Assembly (NCBI GenBank): GCA_039918235.1
Contig: JBDSHZ010000087.1
Location: 1 to 64,000, forward strand
From: Pseudopedobacter sp039918235
GTDB lineage: Bacteria; Bacteroidota; Bacteroidia; Sphingobacteriales; Sphingobacteriaceae
Reading direction: 5' to 3'
DNA length: 64,000 bases
Made by a program: the position numbers and the translations under genes. A model generated the notes under the pieces. It ran no database searches and was not told where the DNA came from. It saw nothing but the letters and a program-made list of their open reading frames with translations. Positions within the stretch are counted from its first letter, which is position 1, and every line of letters starts with the position of its first letter. This document shows positions 7,370 through 16,500 of this stretch, in pieces.

Positions 7370-9904
7370 ATGAAACATACTTATAAAATAAGTGGGATGA
7401 CTTGTAATGGTTGTCGTACCAATGCAGAAAATGCTTTAAATACCATGGAAGGCATAAAAGCCACCGTGACGTTAAACCCGCCAGAAGCAATAGTAGAATC
7501 AGATACACACATTGCTATAGCAAAATTACAGGAAGCGTTAAGCGTTAAAACACATTATACCATCTCGCCAATTGATGAGCAAAAGCAGCATTCTTGTTGT
7601 AATCATGATGCAAAAAACAATTCAGAAGTTAAACATCAAAATCCTAAAAATAAGTCTGTTGTAAAAAACGGCAAAGGAACTTTTTATTGCCCCATGCATT
7701 GCGAAGGTGATAAAACCTACGACAAACCCGGCGATTGCCCAGTTTGTGGGATGGATTTAGTAGAAGAGGTCTCTTCAAAAAAAACTCCCCAATATACTTG
7801 CCCCATGCATCCAGAAATTGTGGAGAACGATCCTGGTGCTTGCCCAATATGCGGAATGGATTTGGTGCCAATGGAGGTGGATGTGGAGGAAGAAGACAAA
7901 ACTTATCTTAATTTATTGAGGAAGTTTAAAATTGCAGCAGCATTTACCATTCCCATCTTCCTGATTGCCATGTCTGATATGATTCCAAATAATCCGATGT
8001 ATAAACTAATGGATTTAAAATATTGGAACTGGGTGCAGTTGGGATTATCTGTTCCTGTAATATTTTACGCCACTTGGTTATTTTTTGAAAGGGCATGGCG
8101 TTCGATCATTACCTGGAACCTCAATATGTTTACCTTAATAGGGATCGGTTCTGGAGTGGCTTGGCTATTTAGTGTGGTTGCCTTATTATTCCCGAACGTA
8201 TTTCCTGATCAATTTAAAACAGAAGCTGGGACTGTTTTTGTTTATTTTGAAGCAGCCACAGTGATTCTTACTTTAGTGTTAATGGGTCAGTTATTAGAAG
8301 CAAGAGCACATGGCAAAACAAACAGTGCAATTAAAGAACTGCTAAAACTCGCTCCAAATAAAGCCACCAAAATTGTGGACGGAGAAGAAAAAGTAGTTTC
8401 CATTGATAGCATCCACCCGGGAGATTTATTAAGGGTTAAACCTGGAGAAAAGATTCCAGTTGATGGGAAAATTCATGATGGTGAAGCGGTGATAGATGAA
8501 TCCATGATTTCGGGAGAACCCATTCCTGTTCAAAAAAAGAAAGATGATCAGGTGAGTTCGGGAACCATCAACGGAAATAAAACCTTTATAATGATAACGG
8601 AAAAAGTAGGTTCGGAAACCTTGCTTTCGCAGATTATTGAAATGGTGAATAACGCCAGCCGTTCTAAAGCACCCATACAAAAAATGGCAGATAAAATTTC
8701 CGGCTATTTTGTGCCAATTGTGGTGTTTATTGCTATAAGTACTTTTATCATTTGGGCAATCTTTGGTCCAGAGCCTTCTTACGTTTACGGATTTGTGAAC
8801 GCCATAGCAGTTTTAATTATCGCCTGCCCTTGTGCGCTGGGATTGGCAACGCCCATGTCAATAATGGTGGGTGTGGGTAAAGGCGCACAATCTGGGGTAC
8901 TGATAAAAAATGCCGAGTCATTAGAAAAGATGAATGAAATGGAGGTATTGGTGATTGACAAAACAGGAACTGTAACTGAAGGAAAGCCATCGTTAGAAAA
9001 AGTAGTGAGTACAGCATCTGCATTCAGCGAAAGCGACGTTTTAGAAAAAATTATTGCCTTAAACAGTCCTAGCGAACATCCATTGGCGCAAGCGACTTTA
9101 AAATATGGTCAAGAGAAAAATATTAAAGTACAGCCGATTTCAAATTTTGAAGCCATCACTGGTAAAGGTGTAATTGGAGAGTTGAACGGGCAGAAATTAG
9201 CTTTAGGTAATGATAAATTGATGGCGGATGTGAAAGCAAATATCAGCACAGAAATTAATGAAGAAGTAACGGCTGTACAAAAGCAGGGAAAAACAGTTTC
9301 CTATTTAGCTGTTGATCATAAGGTGGTAGGCTTTGTGGTGATTGCCGATAAAATCAAAGCATCAAGTAAAGAGGCGATACAAAGATTACAGAATGAAGGT
9401 TTGCAGGTAATTATGTTTACAGGTGATAATGAGGATACGGCCAAAGCCGTAAGTGACACTTTAAATCTGGACGGTTACAAAGCACAAATGTTACCTCAGG
9501 ATAAACTGGAAGAAATAAAAAAACTACAGGCATCAGGCAAAAAAGTAGCCATGGCTGGCGATGGAATTAATGATGCACCTGCACTTGCTCAGGCAGATAT
9601 TGGAATTGCAATGGGAACCGGTACAGACGTAGCCATTGAAAGCGCAGGCATTACCTTAATTAAAGGTGATTTAAATGGAATTGCTAAAGCAAAACAATTG
9701 AGCCATAAAGTGATGAGGAACATCAAAGAAAATTTGTTTTTTGCATTGGGTTATAATGTGATCGGAATTCCTGTAGCAGCCGGCATACTTTACCCATTTT
9801 TCGGAATGTTACTTTCTCCAATGATTGCTGCATTGGCCATGAGCTTTAGTTCAGTTTCAGTAATACTGAATGCTTTAAGATTGAGGGGAACGGATATTGA
9901 ATGA
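7370..9904 (+). CDS. copA: Copper-translocating P1B-type ATPase
   Basis: 844 residues from ATG 7370; a longer frame opens at TTG 7319, but the HMA domain starts right at this ATG. Order: HMA domain with GMTCNGC (Cys12, Cys15); two zinc-ribbon-like heavy-metal-binding units (about 104-126 and 140-164, each with CPMH...CPxCGMDL); membrane helices; the CPC metal-transport motif at 486-488 (IACPCALGLATP); phosphorylated Asp530 in DKTGT; SEHPLAQ nucleotide-binding motif; and GDGINDAP hinge. CPC plus HMA fits Cu(I) export from the cytosol. It is paired with the HMA-AraC regulator upstream and ends before a strong bidirectional hairpin. Confidence 0.95.
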   Translation: MKHTYKISGMTCNGCRTNAENALNTMEGIKATVTLNPPEAIVESDTHIAIAKLQEALSVKTHYTISPIDEQKQHSCCNHDAKNNSEVKHQNPKNKSVVKNGKGTFYCPMHCEGDKTYDKPGDCPVCGMDLVEEVSSKKTPQYTCPMHPEIVENDPGACPICGMDLVPMEVDVEEEDKTYLNLLRKFKIAAAFTIPIFLIAMSDMIPNNPMYKLMDLKYWNWVQLGLSVPVIFYATWLFFERAWRSIITWNLNMFTLIGIGSGVAWLFSVVALLFPNVFPDQFKTEAGTVFVYFEAATVILTLVLMGQLLEARAHGKTNSAIKELLKLAPNKATKIVDGEEKVVSIDSIHPGDLLRVKPGEKIPVDGKIHDGEAVIDESMISGEPIPVQKKKDDQVSSGTINGNKTFIMITEKVGSETLLSQIIEMVNNASRSKAPIQKMADKISGYFVPIVVFIAISTFIIWAIFGPEPSYVYGFVNAIAVLIIACPCALGLATPMSIMVGVGKGAQSGVLIKNAESLEKMNEMEVLVIDKTGTVTEGKPSLEKVVSTASAFSESDVLEKIIALNSPSEHPLAQATLKYGQEKNIKVQPISNFEAITGKGVIGELNGQKLALGNDKLMADVKANISTEINEEVTAVQKQGKTVSYLAVDHKVVGFVVIADKIKASSKEAIQRLQNEGLQVIMFTGDNEDTAKAVSDTLNLDGYKAQMLPQDKLEEIKKLQASGKKVAMAGDGINDAPALAQADIGIAMGTGTDVAIESAGITLIKGDLNGIAKAKQLSHKVMRNIKENLFFALGYNVIGIPVAAGILYPFFGMLLSPMIAALAMSFSSVSVILNALRLRGTDIE

Positions 9905-9930
9905 ATTATTATTTTGAAGCACCATGGTTT

Positions 9931-9963
9931 AAAATTTGCAACTTACAGGAAGTTGCAAATTTT
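9931..9963. terminator. Perfect bidirectional hairpin between copA and the LytTR gene
   Basis: AAAATTTGCAACTT (9931-9944) and AAGTTGCAAATTTT (9950-9963) are perfect 14-bp complements around the loop ACAGG. A-runs on one side and T-runs on the other make it usable as a terminator in both directions between two convergent genes. Confidence 0.85.
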
Positions 9964-9981
9964 GGAAATAGCAAGGTCTCA

Positions 9982-10662
9982 CTATTTCTTGCCTAATTTC
10001 ATTAAATCTGGAAGATAGATCTCGCTTACCGGAATTTTTAACGCTCCTATAGTCACCTGGTGTCTTTCTATCTTATCAATTTTATTGATGGCTATGATAT
10101 AAGAACGGTGCACTCTTAAAAAATCCTGATAAGGGATTAAATTCATTGCTTCATTAAAAGTTAAGCGAGAGAGAATGCTCTTTTCTTTAAGCACAAAACT
10201 CACATAATTACCCGCTGCCTCTAGGTATAATATATCCTGAAATAGCACTTTATATTGCTCGTTTCCTGATTTTATAAAAACATGATCTACCGTTGGGCCC
10301 AACTGCCGGTAATTGTACATTTCAAAAGCTTTATTACAGGCTTTGAGAAACCTGGCTAAGGAGAACGGTTTCAGTAGGTAATCCACAGCATCCAGCTCAA
10401 AACTAGTGACCGCATGTTCTGTATAGGCCGTGGTAAAAATCACTAAGGGTTTTTTAGCAAGTGTACTAAAGAAATCAATACCAGATATATCCGGCATTTT
10501 AATATCCAAAAAAAGTAAATCTACCTGCTCTTTCTGCAGGTATTCTAAAGCAGTAAAAGCATTGGTGAAATCAGCTTGAAGATTTAAAAATGGCACTTTG
10601 GAAGCATGTGACCTGATCACTTCCAAAGCAAGGGGCTCATCATCTATGGCTATGGCTTTCAT
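9982..10662 (-). CDS. LytTR-family response regulator
   Basis: 226 residues. An N-terminal receiver domain carries the acidic pair D7/D8, phosphoacceptor D53 (LFLDIKMPD), the switch Thr region (IFTTAYTEHA) and Lys in LLKPF. A C-terminal LytTR DNA-binding domain (about 125-226; YLEAAGNYVSF, LRVHRSYIIAINKI) follows. It overlaps the 3' end of the sensor kinase gene by 23 bases, so the two are translationally coupled partners. It probably regulates the TonB receptor gene at the head of this unit, its own operon, or both; targets are not visible. Confidence 0.93.
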   Translation of the reverse strand: MKAIAIDDEPLALEVIRSHASKVPFLNLQADFTNAFTALEYLQKEQVDLLFLDIKMPDISGIDFFSTLAKKPLVIFTTAYTEHAVTSFELDAVDYLLKPFSLARFLKACNKAFEMYNYRQLGPTVDHVFIKSGNEQYKVLFQDILYLEAAGNYVSFVLKEKSILSRLTFNEAMNLIPYQDFLRVHRSYIIAINKIDKIERHQVTIGALKIPVSEIYLPDLMKLGKK

Positions 10663-12196
10663 GTGTTTGTGGGTTGCGTAAGGTAAGGGTTAGGTGAACA
10701 AAAAACTCTTTGGTGGTCTCTCTAATCTGCAGATCATACTTATCAGGGAACAATAACTGCAACCTTTGTTTCACATTGTTCAAACCAATTCCACTATGGT
10801 TCTTTTCGGGATCACTGGCCAATTTAGGATGGATGCTGTTGCTGACATCAAAAAACAATTGCGTTCCTTTCATGTGCAAATTTATCCTGATAAAGGAAGG
10901 CTCTCTTAAACTAATGCCATGCTTAAAGGCATTTTCAACAAAGGGAATCAACAACATGGGCGGAATTTGAAAAGCTTGTAACTGCTCGTCAATCTGCGCT
11001 TCAATTTTTACTTCCGGACTGCTATCTGTACGCAAGCGTTGTAAAACAATATAATTGTTCAAGTAATCGATTTCTCGGATAAGGGAAATACTTTCCTGCA
11101 TATTTTCCTGAAGCATAAAGCGCATCATATCTCCCAAACGTTCAATGCCTTCACTGGTGCGCTCCGCATTTTCCTGTAAGGCAGTTCCATAAATGGTATT
11201 CAGCGCATTGAAGAGAAAGTGAGGATTAATCTGGGAACGTAGGAAATCAAATTTCGCATTGGAACTGCCCAATGCCGTTTTTAAAATATAAAGCTCCTCA
11301 TCTCCGCTCTTTCTACGCTTATAAACTATCCATGATAGTGGAGCAGTGATCAGCACCTGAAATGCAATGCAAAAAAGTATGATGATAAATGACTCGTTAC
11401 CACTTTGGGTAATGAAAAAGAACAGAATCATTAAACTCAATAATACCGCTGCACTCAACAACAACATTTTACTGGCGTATACTGTTGCAGGCCTTTTACG
11501 ATTGATAGACTGAGGGATTAATGTATTTAAAGAGTACCAATAAAGGCAAATTCCCGGCGGAACAGTTCCGATGGCTATACAAATAATTCCATCCGTGGTT
11601 TTATTGAGAAGCAATAGAAAAAATGCAATCATCCATAATACAAAAGCAGTGATGCCATCACGATTAATGGCTTGATATTTAGAGGAGATCTCATCGGTAT
11701 GGATCAGTAAGTATTCACAAGCATAGCGAATGAGGAGGTAAAAGCCATACATTAGCAAAAGCCAAGAGGTATAGATAAAGCTATTCTGAAAAATAAAATT
11801 GTAAGCTTCCTGTTGACTATCAAATCTTGCCAACTGGTAACCGTTAAGATAAGTGTCTGTAATGCCTAAAATTAAACCCAATAAAAAGTAGCACACTATC
11901 ACTAAAAATATATTTAAAGCAATAGCATTCTTTTTTAACAGGCTAGGTACAATGCTATAATGAAACAGCACAAAAAGCAAATAAAAAAAGCTGTACCTTA
12001 CTAAATTTGGGAAAAAGTAATTCGAGAGATAGGTAAATGGCATCCTATATTTTTCAAAAGTATATTCACTTTCTATATACCCCCCGCCTTTTACCGCTGA
12101 AGTAATGAGAAAAAATACGGAGAATACAAAAATGGTAGTGACAGCCCAAAACTCAATCTGCTTTAGACTACCCCATTTAGTGATGATTGCTTTCAT
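10640..12196 (-). CDS. LytS-type sensor histidine kinase
   Basis: 518 residues. The N-terminal ~290 residues hold about eight hydrophobic membrane segments with no extracytoplasmic ligand domain. A His_kinase domain of the LytS/YehU group then follows: SQINPHFLFNALN with phosphoacceptor His326, and an ATPase domain with LIPFVENAFKHG (N-box) and SGIGLNNVKQRL (G-box). This architecture fits sensing within the membrane. Its gene lies 49 bases after a TonB-receptor gene and overlaps the LytTR regulator gene, giving a receptor-kinase-regulator operon. Confidence 0.92.
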   Translation of the reverse strand: MKAIITKWGSLKQIEFWAVTTIFVFSVFFLITSAVKGGGYIESEYTFEKYRMPFTYLSNYFFPNLVRYSFFYLLFVLFHYSIVPSLLKKNAIALNIFLVIVCYFLLGLILGITDTYLNGYQLARFDSQQEAYNFIFQNSFIYTSWLLLMYGFYLLIRYACEYLLIHTDEISSKYQAINRDGITAFVLWMIAFFLLLLNKTTDGIICIAIGTVPPGICLYWYSLNTLIPQSINRKRPATVYASKMLLLSAAVLLSLMILFFFITQSGNESFIIILFCIAFQVLITAPLSWIVYKRRKSGDEELYILKTALGSSNAKFDFLRSQINPHFLFNALNTIYGTALQENAERTSEGIERLGDMMRFMLQENMQESISLIREIDYLNNYIVLQRLRTDSSPEVKIEAQIDEQLQAFQIPPMLLIPFVENAFKHGISLREPSFIRINLHMKGTQLFFDVSNSIHPKLASDPEKNHSGIGLNNVKQRLQLLFPDKYDLQIRETTKEFFVHLTLTLRNPQTHESHSHR

Positions 12197-12245
12197 AATT
12201 TTTATAATAATAGGTTTTACAACCTGAATTTTTAATTATTAAATT

Positions 12246-14663
12246 TTATTTAATGCCACCGCTCACATCATCATTGCTGATGCTTTTCTTGCTCTTTTTA
12301 ATTCCGCCTTTGAGCTCCCCAAAACGGTAATTGAGGCTGAGGCTAAAAGTCCTTGCATAATTCTGATCTTCGCTGCGTTGTGCAAAGTTTAAACCTTCCG
12401 TAAAGTTACGGTTATAGCGGTATTTGGTAAGAAAATTATTGGCAGAGGCGGAAAAGCTGAGCTTATTTTTAATAAGGTCCTTGTTTATACTTAAAGAAAC
12501 TCCGGCATAGGAGTTTCCTCCTCCTTGTAAGTTAATGTCTTTACCATTATAATAAAAGCTTCCATTCATTCCCCAACCTGATTCAAATTTGTAAGAGGTA
12601 GAAAAATTACCCCCTGGCATCAGGCCTTCGTTGGCCTCTTTCACTCCGTTCACCATTCCTTCTACCTTACCATAATTCAGTCGGGTGCTAAAATTAAAGC
12701 TCCATAGCTTAGTGATAGGCTGATTAATGTAGAAATTAAAGGTGAGCAATCTGGCTCCTCCTGTATTTCCATAAGTGGTGCGGGTAACCTGGGTAGCCGC
12801 ATTATAAATAGATAGAGGCATCACCAGATCATTGATAAACATATATCCTATACTAGTATTCATGTTGGCTTTCTTAAAATGACTATAGCTCAGTTGCAGT
12901 ATTTTTCCGGTAGTGGGGTGAAGGTCTGGATTGCCACTTCGCTCAAAAGCTGGATTAGAACGGTCAACAAAAGGATTGAGCTGGTAAATACCGGGCCTTT
13001 GCATACGGGTGTTAAAACCCAAACTTACACTATGCCCATTCTTAAAGTTACGGTTAATCGATATTGAAGGGATAAAGTTTAAATAATCCTGTTGCAACTG
13101 AGAATTTGTAGAGATAAAGTTGGCGTCAATAAAAGTTTTCTCTACTCTAATTCCTCCCTTAAATGCCCAATCTTTCAATTTATATTGATAAGAATTGTAA
13201 AAGCCGATCACATCCTGAGAATTTCTGAAAGCATTTGACCTACCGGAATCTTCTACAAATATTCCTGACTGATTATTAAACGCCCAGTAGCTGAAATCAC
13301 TGTTGTTAGCTCTCAAAATCCCTTTCAATCCTGCCTCAATAACTAATTTTTTATAGGGGTGGGTATAATCTAGCTGAAAGGTTTGTTCAGAAGAGCGCCC
13401 ATCATTGTATTGTTGATAATCAGGCAAATCATATTGAAAGGCATCATTTACTGCCAAACCATCGTCACTGCTATTTTTATATTTAAAATAACGGTAGGAG
13501 AAGGTGAGCATTCTATTTTTGTTGGATTTAAAACCCAATTGGTAATTAATGGCAAGGTCCAGTCCATCTCCATTGCCCTCGCCAACGGTACCTAAACTGT
13601 AACGTTGCTGCAAAACATCACCTTCAATAGTTTCTGAATACTGAATAGCGGCATTAAAAGAATGGCTTTGATTATATCCTAACTGTCCGGAGATGAGGTT
13701 GAGGCTGTCTAACTCATAGCTCAGCTCGGCATTGATGTATCCGTTTCTACTATGGTTGCTCCGCTCCCCATTCTGATAAAGCGTATTGGCGTTACTCCCT
13801 GAAGTTTCCCTGTTAAAACTTTGGATGGTCATGGGCTGTTGATAAGCTGCTAAACCACCATAGCTCGTAATACCTAACTTTCCGCTTTTAAAGGTGTAAG
13901 AACCTCCTATACTAGGTCCGCCAGTTACGAAACTTTGTTTAGCATTCATAGAGGCATTGTAACCGTTTGCCACATCTTTGTGCGTAATGATATTGATGAT
14001 CCCTGCCAAACCTTCTCCATCATATTTAGCAGGCGGTGTAGTAATGACTTCAATTTTTTCAATGCTGGAAGCTGGCATGCTCCGCAATACTTCTTTTGGA
14101 TTTCGCTCTATTAATCCTGATGGTTTTCCATTGATCAGGATTTTAAAACTTCCACTCCCTTTTAGTTGGATATTATCCTCTGCATCCAGCGAAAGCAATG
14201 GCACTTTTTTCATCATCTCCAAAACATTTTTTGCCTTGCTCTCTGGGTCGGTCTGTAAATCGTAGCTGATACGGTCTGCTTCTTGTTTCACCAATGGTTT
14301 AGCAACTGTAATTACTACTTCTTTTAACTGTTGCTTATTAATGACCAGCTTTATTATGCCCATATCAAGTAAGGGGTTATTCAGTTTTCTCAAATCTGCA
14401 GCGATATCTTTAGGTAAATAACCCATGTTAACAAAACTGAGCTGGTATTCTTTAGCTTCCAGTGCTGTAAATTCAAAATTGCCCTGTTCATCACTGAGCA
14501 TACTTTTTAAAATCTTATCATTACTATTTAGGCTTATGGTTGCGTAGCTTAAAGGCTGCTGACTTAAAGAATCAATAATGCTTCCTTTTAAACTTAAGTG
14601 CTGCGCACTCAATAATAAGAAACTACATAATAGTAGTATAGTGGTAAATACTGTTTTCATCAT
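12246..14663 (-). CDS. TonB-receptor-like outer-membrane barrel protein
   Basis: 805 residues. Signal peptide (hydrophobic to about residue 20, LLSAQ), a carboxypeptidase-regulatory-like beta-sandwich (about 22-95; GSIIDSLSQQPLSYATISL), a plug domain (about 125-215; GSGSFKILINGKPSGL) and a long barrel of the outer-membrane beta-barrel family (OMP_b-brl_3 type). The start has two adjacent ATGs (14663 and 14660). No ligand-defining partner such as SusD is present. It is first in an operon with the LytS/LytTR pair, so the kinase may respond to the state of this barrel or of the envelope. The C-terminus has a basic KKSKKSI stretch after the last strand, which is unusual for a barrel end. Confidence 0.85.
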   Translation of the reverse strand: MMKTVFTTILLLCSFLLLSAQHLSLKGSIIDSLSQQPLSYATISLNSNDKILKSMLSDEQGNFEFTALEAKEYQLSFVNMGYLPKDIAADLRKLNNPLLDMGIIKLVINKQQLKEVVITVAKPLVKQEADRISYDLQTDPESKAKNVLEMMKKVPLLSLDAEDNIQLKGSGSFKILINGKPSGLIERNPKEVLRSMPASSIEKIEVITTPPAKYDGEGLAGIINIITHKDVANGYNASMNAKQSFVTGGPSIGGSYTFKSGKLGITSYGGLAAYQQPMTIQSFNRETSGSNANTLYQNGERSNHSRNGYINAELSYELDSLNLISGQLGYNQSHSFNAAIQYSETIEGDVLQQRYSLGTVGEGNGDGLDLAINYQLGFKSNKNRMLTFSYRYFKYKNSSDDGLAVNDAFQYDLPDYQQYNDGRSSEQTFQLDYTHPYKKLVIEAGLKGILRANNSDFSYWAFNNQSGIFVEDSGRSNAFRNSQDVIGFYNSYQYKLKDWAFKGGIRVEKTFIDANFISTNSQLQQDYLNFIPSISINRNFKNGHSVSLGFNTRMQRPGIYQLNPFVDRSNPAFERSGNPDLHPTTGKILQLSYSHFKKANMNTSIGYMFINDLVMPLSIYNAATQVTRTTYGNTGGARLLTFNFYINQPITKLWSFNFSTRLNYGKVEGMVNGVKEANEGLMPGGNFSTSYKFESGWGMNGSFYYNGKDINLQGGGNSYAGVSLSINKDLIKNKLSFSASANNFLTKYRYNRNFTEGLNFAQRSEDQNYARTFSLSLNYRFGELKGGIKKSKKSISNDDVSGGIK

Positions 14664-14854
14664 CTTAATTTTATGTTACAAGGTTATAGCCTATTCCTTG
14701 TTTCCTAAATATTTTGTGACGGATGGATGGAATTATGTGATGAAACCGGAAATGATATAGGAAGCTGAGCAAAAAACTATATAATCAATAATGAAATAGA
14801 GAAATACCGAAATATCTCTTTCCATCCTTCAAGCTTTATAATTACATTAGTGGA

Positions 14855-15382
14855 ATGAAAAGAATGTTCAGTATTTTATTGCTGTTGCTGGCATTAAATA
14901 TCCAAAGCTTTGCTCAAAAGGCAACTAAAATCTGGGTGGTACGCCATGGAGAAAAAGAAACTAGCGATCCTAAAAATCTTGATCCTGCATTAACGGCAAT
15001 TGGCAATCAAAGAGCAAATGCTTTAAAAGCATTGTTATCAAAAGAAAAAATCAGCTATATTTTTTCCACTCCTTATAACCGGACAAAGCAAACGGCATTA
15101 CCAACAGCCAATAATCGTTTAGTAGAAGTGCAGACTTACAATGGTGCGAATTCTAATGCATTTGCTGAGAAAATTAAAGCTTTGCCTGCGGGAAAAAATA
15201 TATTAATTGTTGCGCATTCTAATACGGTATTGCCAATTGTAAAAGCTTTAGGAGCCGAAACAGATTTGAAAAATTTATCAGAAGATGATTATGATTTCAT
15301 CTTTGAGCTCAGGATTAAAGGAGAAAAAGTAAAATTGAAGGTTCATCGCTACGGTGCTTCAAACCATACCACAGAAATTTAA
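14855..15382 (+). CDS. Exported SixA-like histidine phosphatase
   Basis: 175 residues. A signal peptide (to about residue 20, QSFAQ) is followed by a phosphoglycerate-mutase-superfamily fold: RHG at 30-32 with catalytic His31, a conserved Arg region (STPYNRTKQTA), and the second catalytic His near residue 120 (LIVAHSNT). The short length fits the SixA branch. The substrate is unknown; an exported member would act on phospho-compounds in the periplasm. Its stop overlaps the start of the next gene by one base (TAATG), so the pair are translationally coupled. Confidence 0.85.
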   Translation: MKRMFSILLLLLALNIQSFAQKATKIWVVRHGEKETSDPKNLDPALTAIGNQRANALKALLSKEKISYIFSTPYNRTKQTALPTANNRLVEVQTYNGANSNAFAEKIKALPAGKNILIVAHSNTVLPIVKALGAETDLKNLSEDDYDFIFELRIKGEKVKLKVHRYGASNHTTEI

Positions 15383-16398
15383 TGGAACCCATTTTCATTC
15401 CTTCAGGTTATCAATCCCTTTTAAAAATCAAAGCTAAAAATCACTTATTTTTTGGTGGAACTTCTTATTTAGGGCTCAATTATAATCAAGCATATCTGCA
15501 ATTATTTAAAGATGGATTGGACCAATGGGGACTGAACAATGGCGCTTCAAGAAACAATAATATCCGCTTATCCATCTATCAAGAAGCTGAGCGACAGTTG
15601 GCAATAAATTATGATAGAGAGGCTGCCGTCACATTTTCTAGTGGCTGGTTAGCGGCCCAAGTTGCCGTAGAAACCTTTTCAAAAAACAGAACATTAATTT
15701 ATATCAATGATGCGCATCCTGCACTGATGCAAAATGATGTTGCGATATTAAAAATTAATGATGCCATCAATTACATCAACCTTTCTCAGCAAACAAATTT
15801 TTTACTGGTCAGTAATTCAGTGAATAATATTATTCCTCAAATTTTTGATTTCTCGGCTTTAAGCCAGATTTTACCCTCAAAAAATATTTTGTTATTATTG
15901 GATCATTCTCATGGATTTGGCATTTTAGAGCAGGAATGGCGGAAAACTTTACCGCTTAATTTTCAAAATATCACAATAATTTATTGCGGTTCTTTTGCAA
16001 AAGGATTAAGCTTGGATGCCGGTGTAGTATTGGGAGATGAATATTTAATAGATGAATTAAAAAATACTGCTACTTTCAACGGCGCATCGCCATGTAGTCC
16101 TGCAAGTTTATATACTTATCTAAATGGATCAGAAATCATCAAAATAGCGCAAGAAAAGTTAAAAGCTAATCTGGATTTTCTCAATCTAAATTTGAATAAG
16201 AATGATTTTTTCTGGCAGGAGAACTTTCCTGTGATTCAGATTTTAAATCCAGAAATCATATATAAATTACAAAAGCCAGGGATATTATATACCGCATTCC
16301 CCTATCCAAACCCTACTAGTGCCCTAATACATCGTTTGGTCATTACTGCAAATCATGATGTTTCAGCCCTTCAGCACCTGATTCAAGCCATAAATTAA
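15382..16398 (+). CDS. BioF-like PLP-dependent aminotransferase-fold enzyme
   Basis: 338 residues, fold type I PLP enzyme of the alpha-oxoamine synthase/8-amino-7-oxononanoate synthase type. Visible motifs: YLGLNYN near the start, GASRNNN, the cofactor-contact region LLDHSHGFG (Asp and His) and the Schiff-base lysine K207 in SFAKGLSLDAG. It is shorter than typical BioF (about 385), missing part of the usual N-terminal arm and C-terminal domain. No other biotin gene is nearby, so a role in biotin synthesis is only a guess. It may be a related acyl-CoA/amino-acid condensing enzyme. Coupled to the exported phosphatase gene. Confidence 0.75.
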   Translation: MEPIFIPSGYQSLLKIKAKNHLFFGGTSYLGLNYNQAYLQLFKDGLDQWGLNNGASRNNNIRLSIYQEAERQLAINYDREAAVTFSSGWLAAQVAVETFSKNRTLIYINDAHPALMQNDVAILKINDAINYINLSQQTNFLLVSNSVNNIIPQIFDFSALSQILPSKNILLLLDHSHGFGILEQEWRKTLPLNFQNITIIYCGSFAKGLSLDAGVVLGDEYLIDELKNTATFNGASPCSPASLYTYLNGSEIIKIAQEKLKANLDFLNLNLNKNDFFWQENFPVIQILNPEIIYKLQKPGILYTAFPYPNPTSALIHRLVITANHDVSALQHLIQAIN

Positions 16399-16430
16399 CT
16401 CAAAAAATCTTATTTATAATTAATCTAAAT

Positions 16431-16455
16431 TAAATTTGCTTGTTTGGTAGATTTG
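16431..16455 (+). promoter_or_regulatory. Two candidate -7 elements before the siderophore receptor
   Basis: TAAATTTG (16431-16438) and TAGATTTG (16448-16455) both fit TAnnTTTG and lie 45-70 bases before the ATG at 16501. Neither has a clear TTTG about 20 bases upstream, so which one is used, if any, is uncertain. Confidence 0.4.
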
Positions 16456-16500
16456 TCTTTTCTTTGTCGCTCTTTAGAATTAATCTTAATAAGAATAGTA

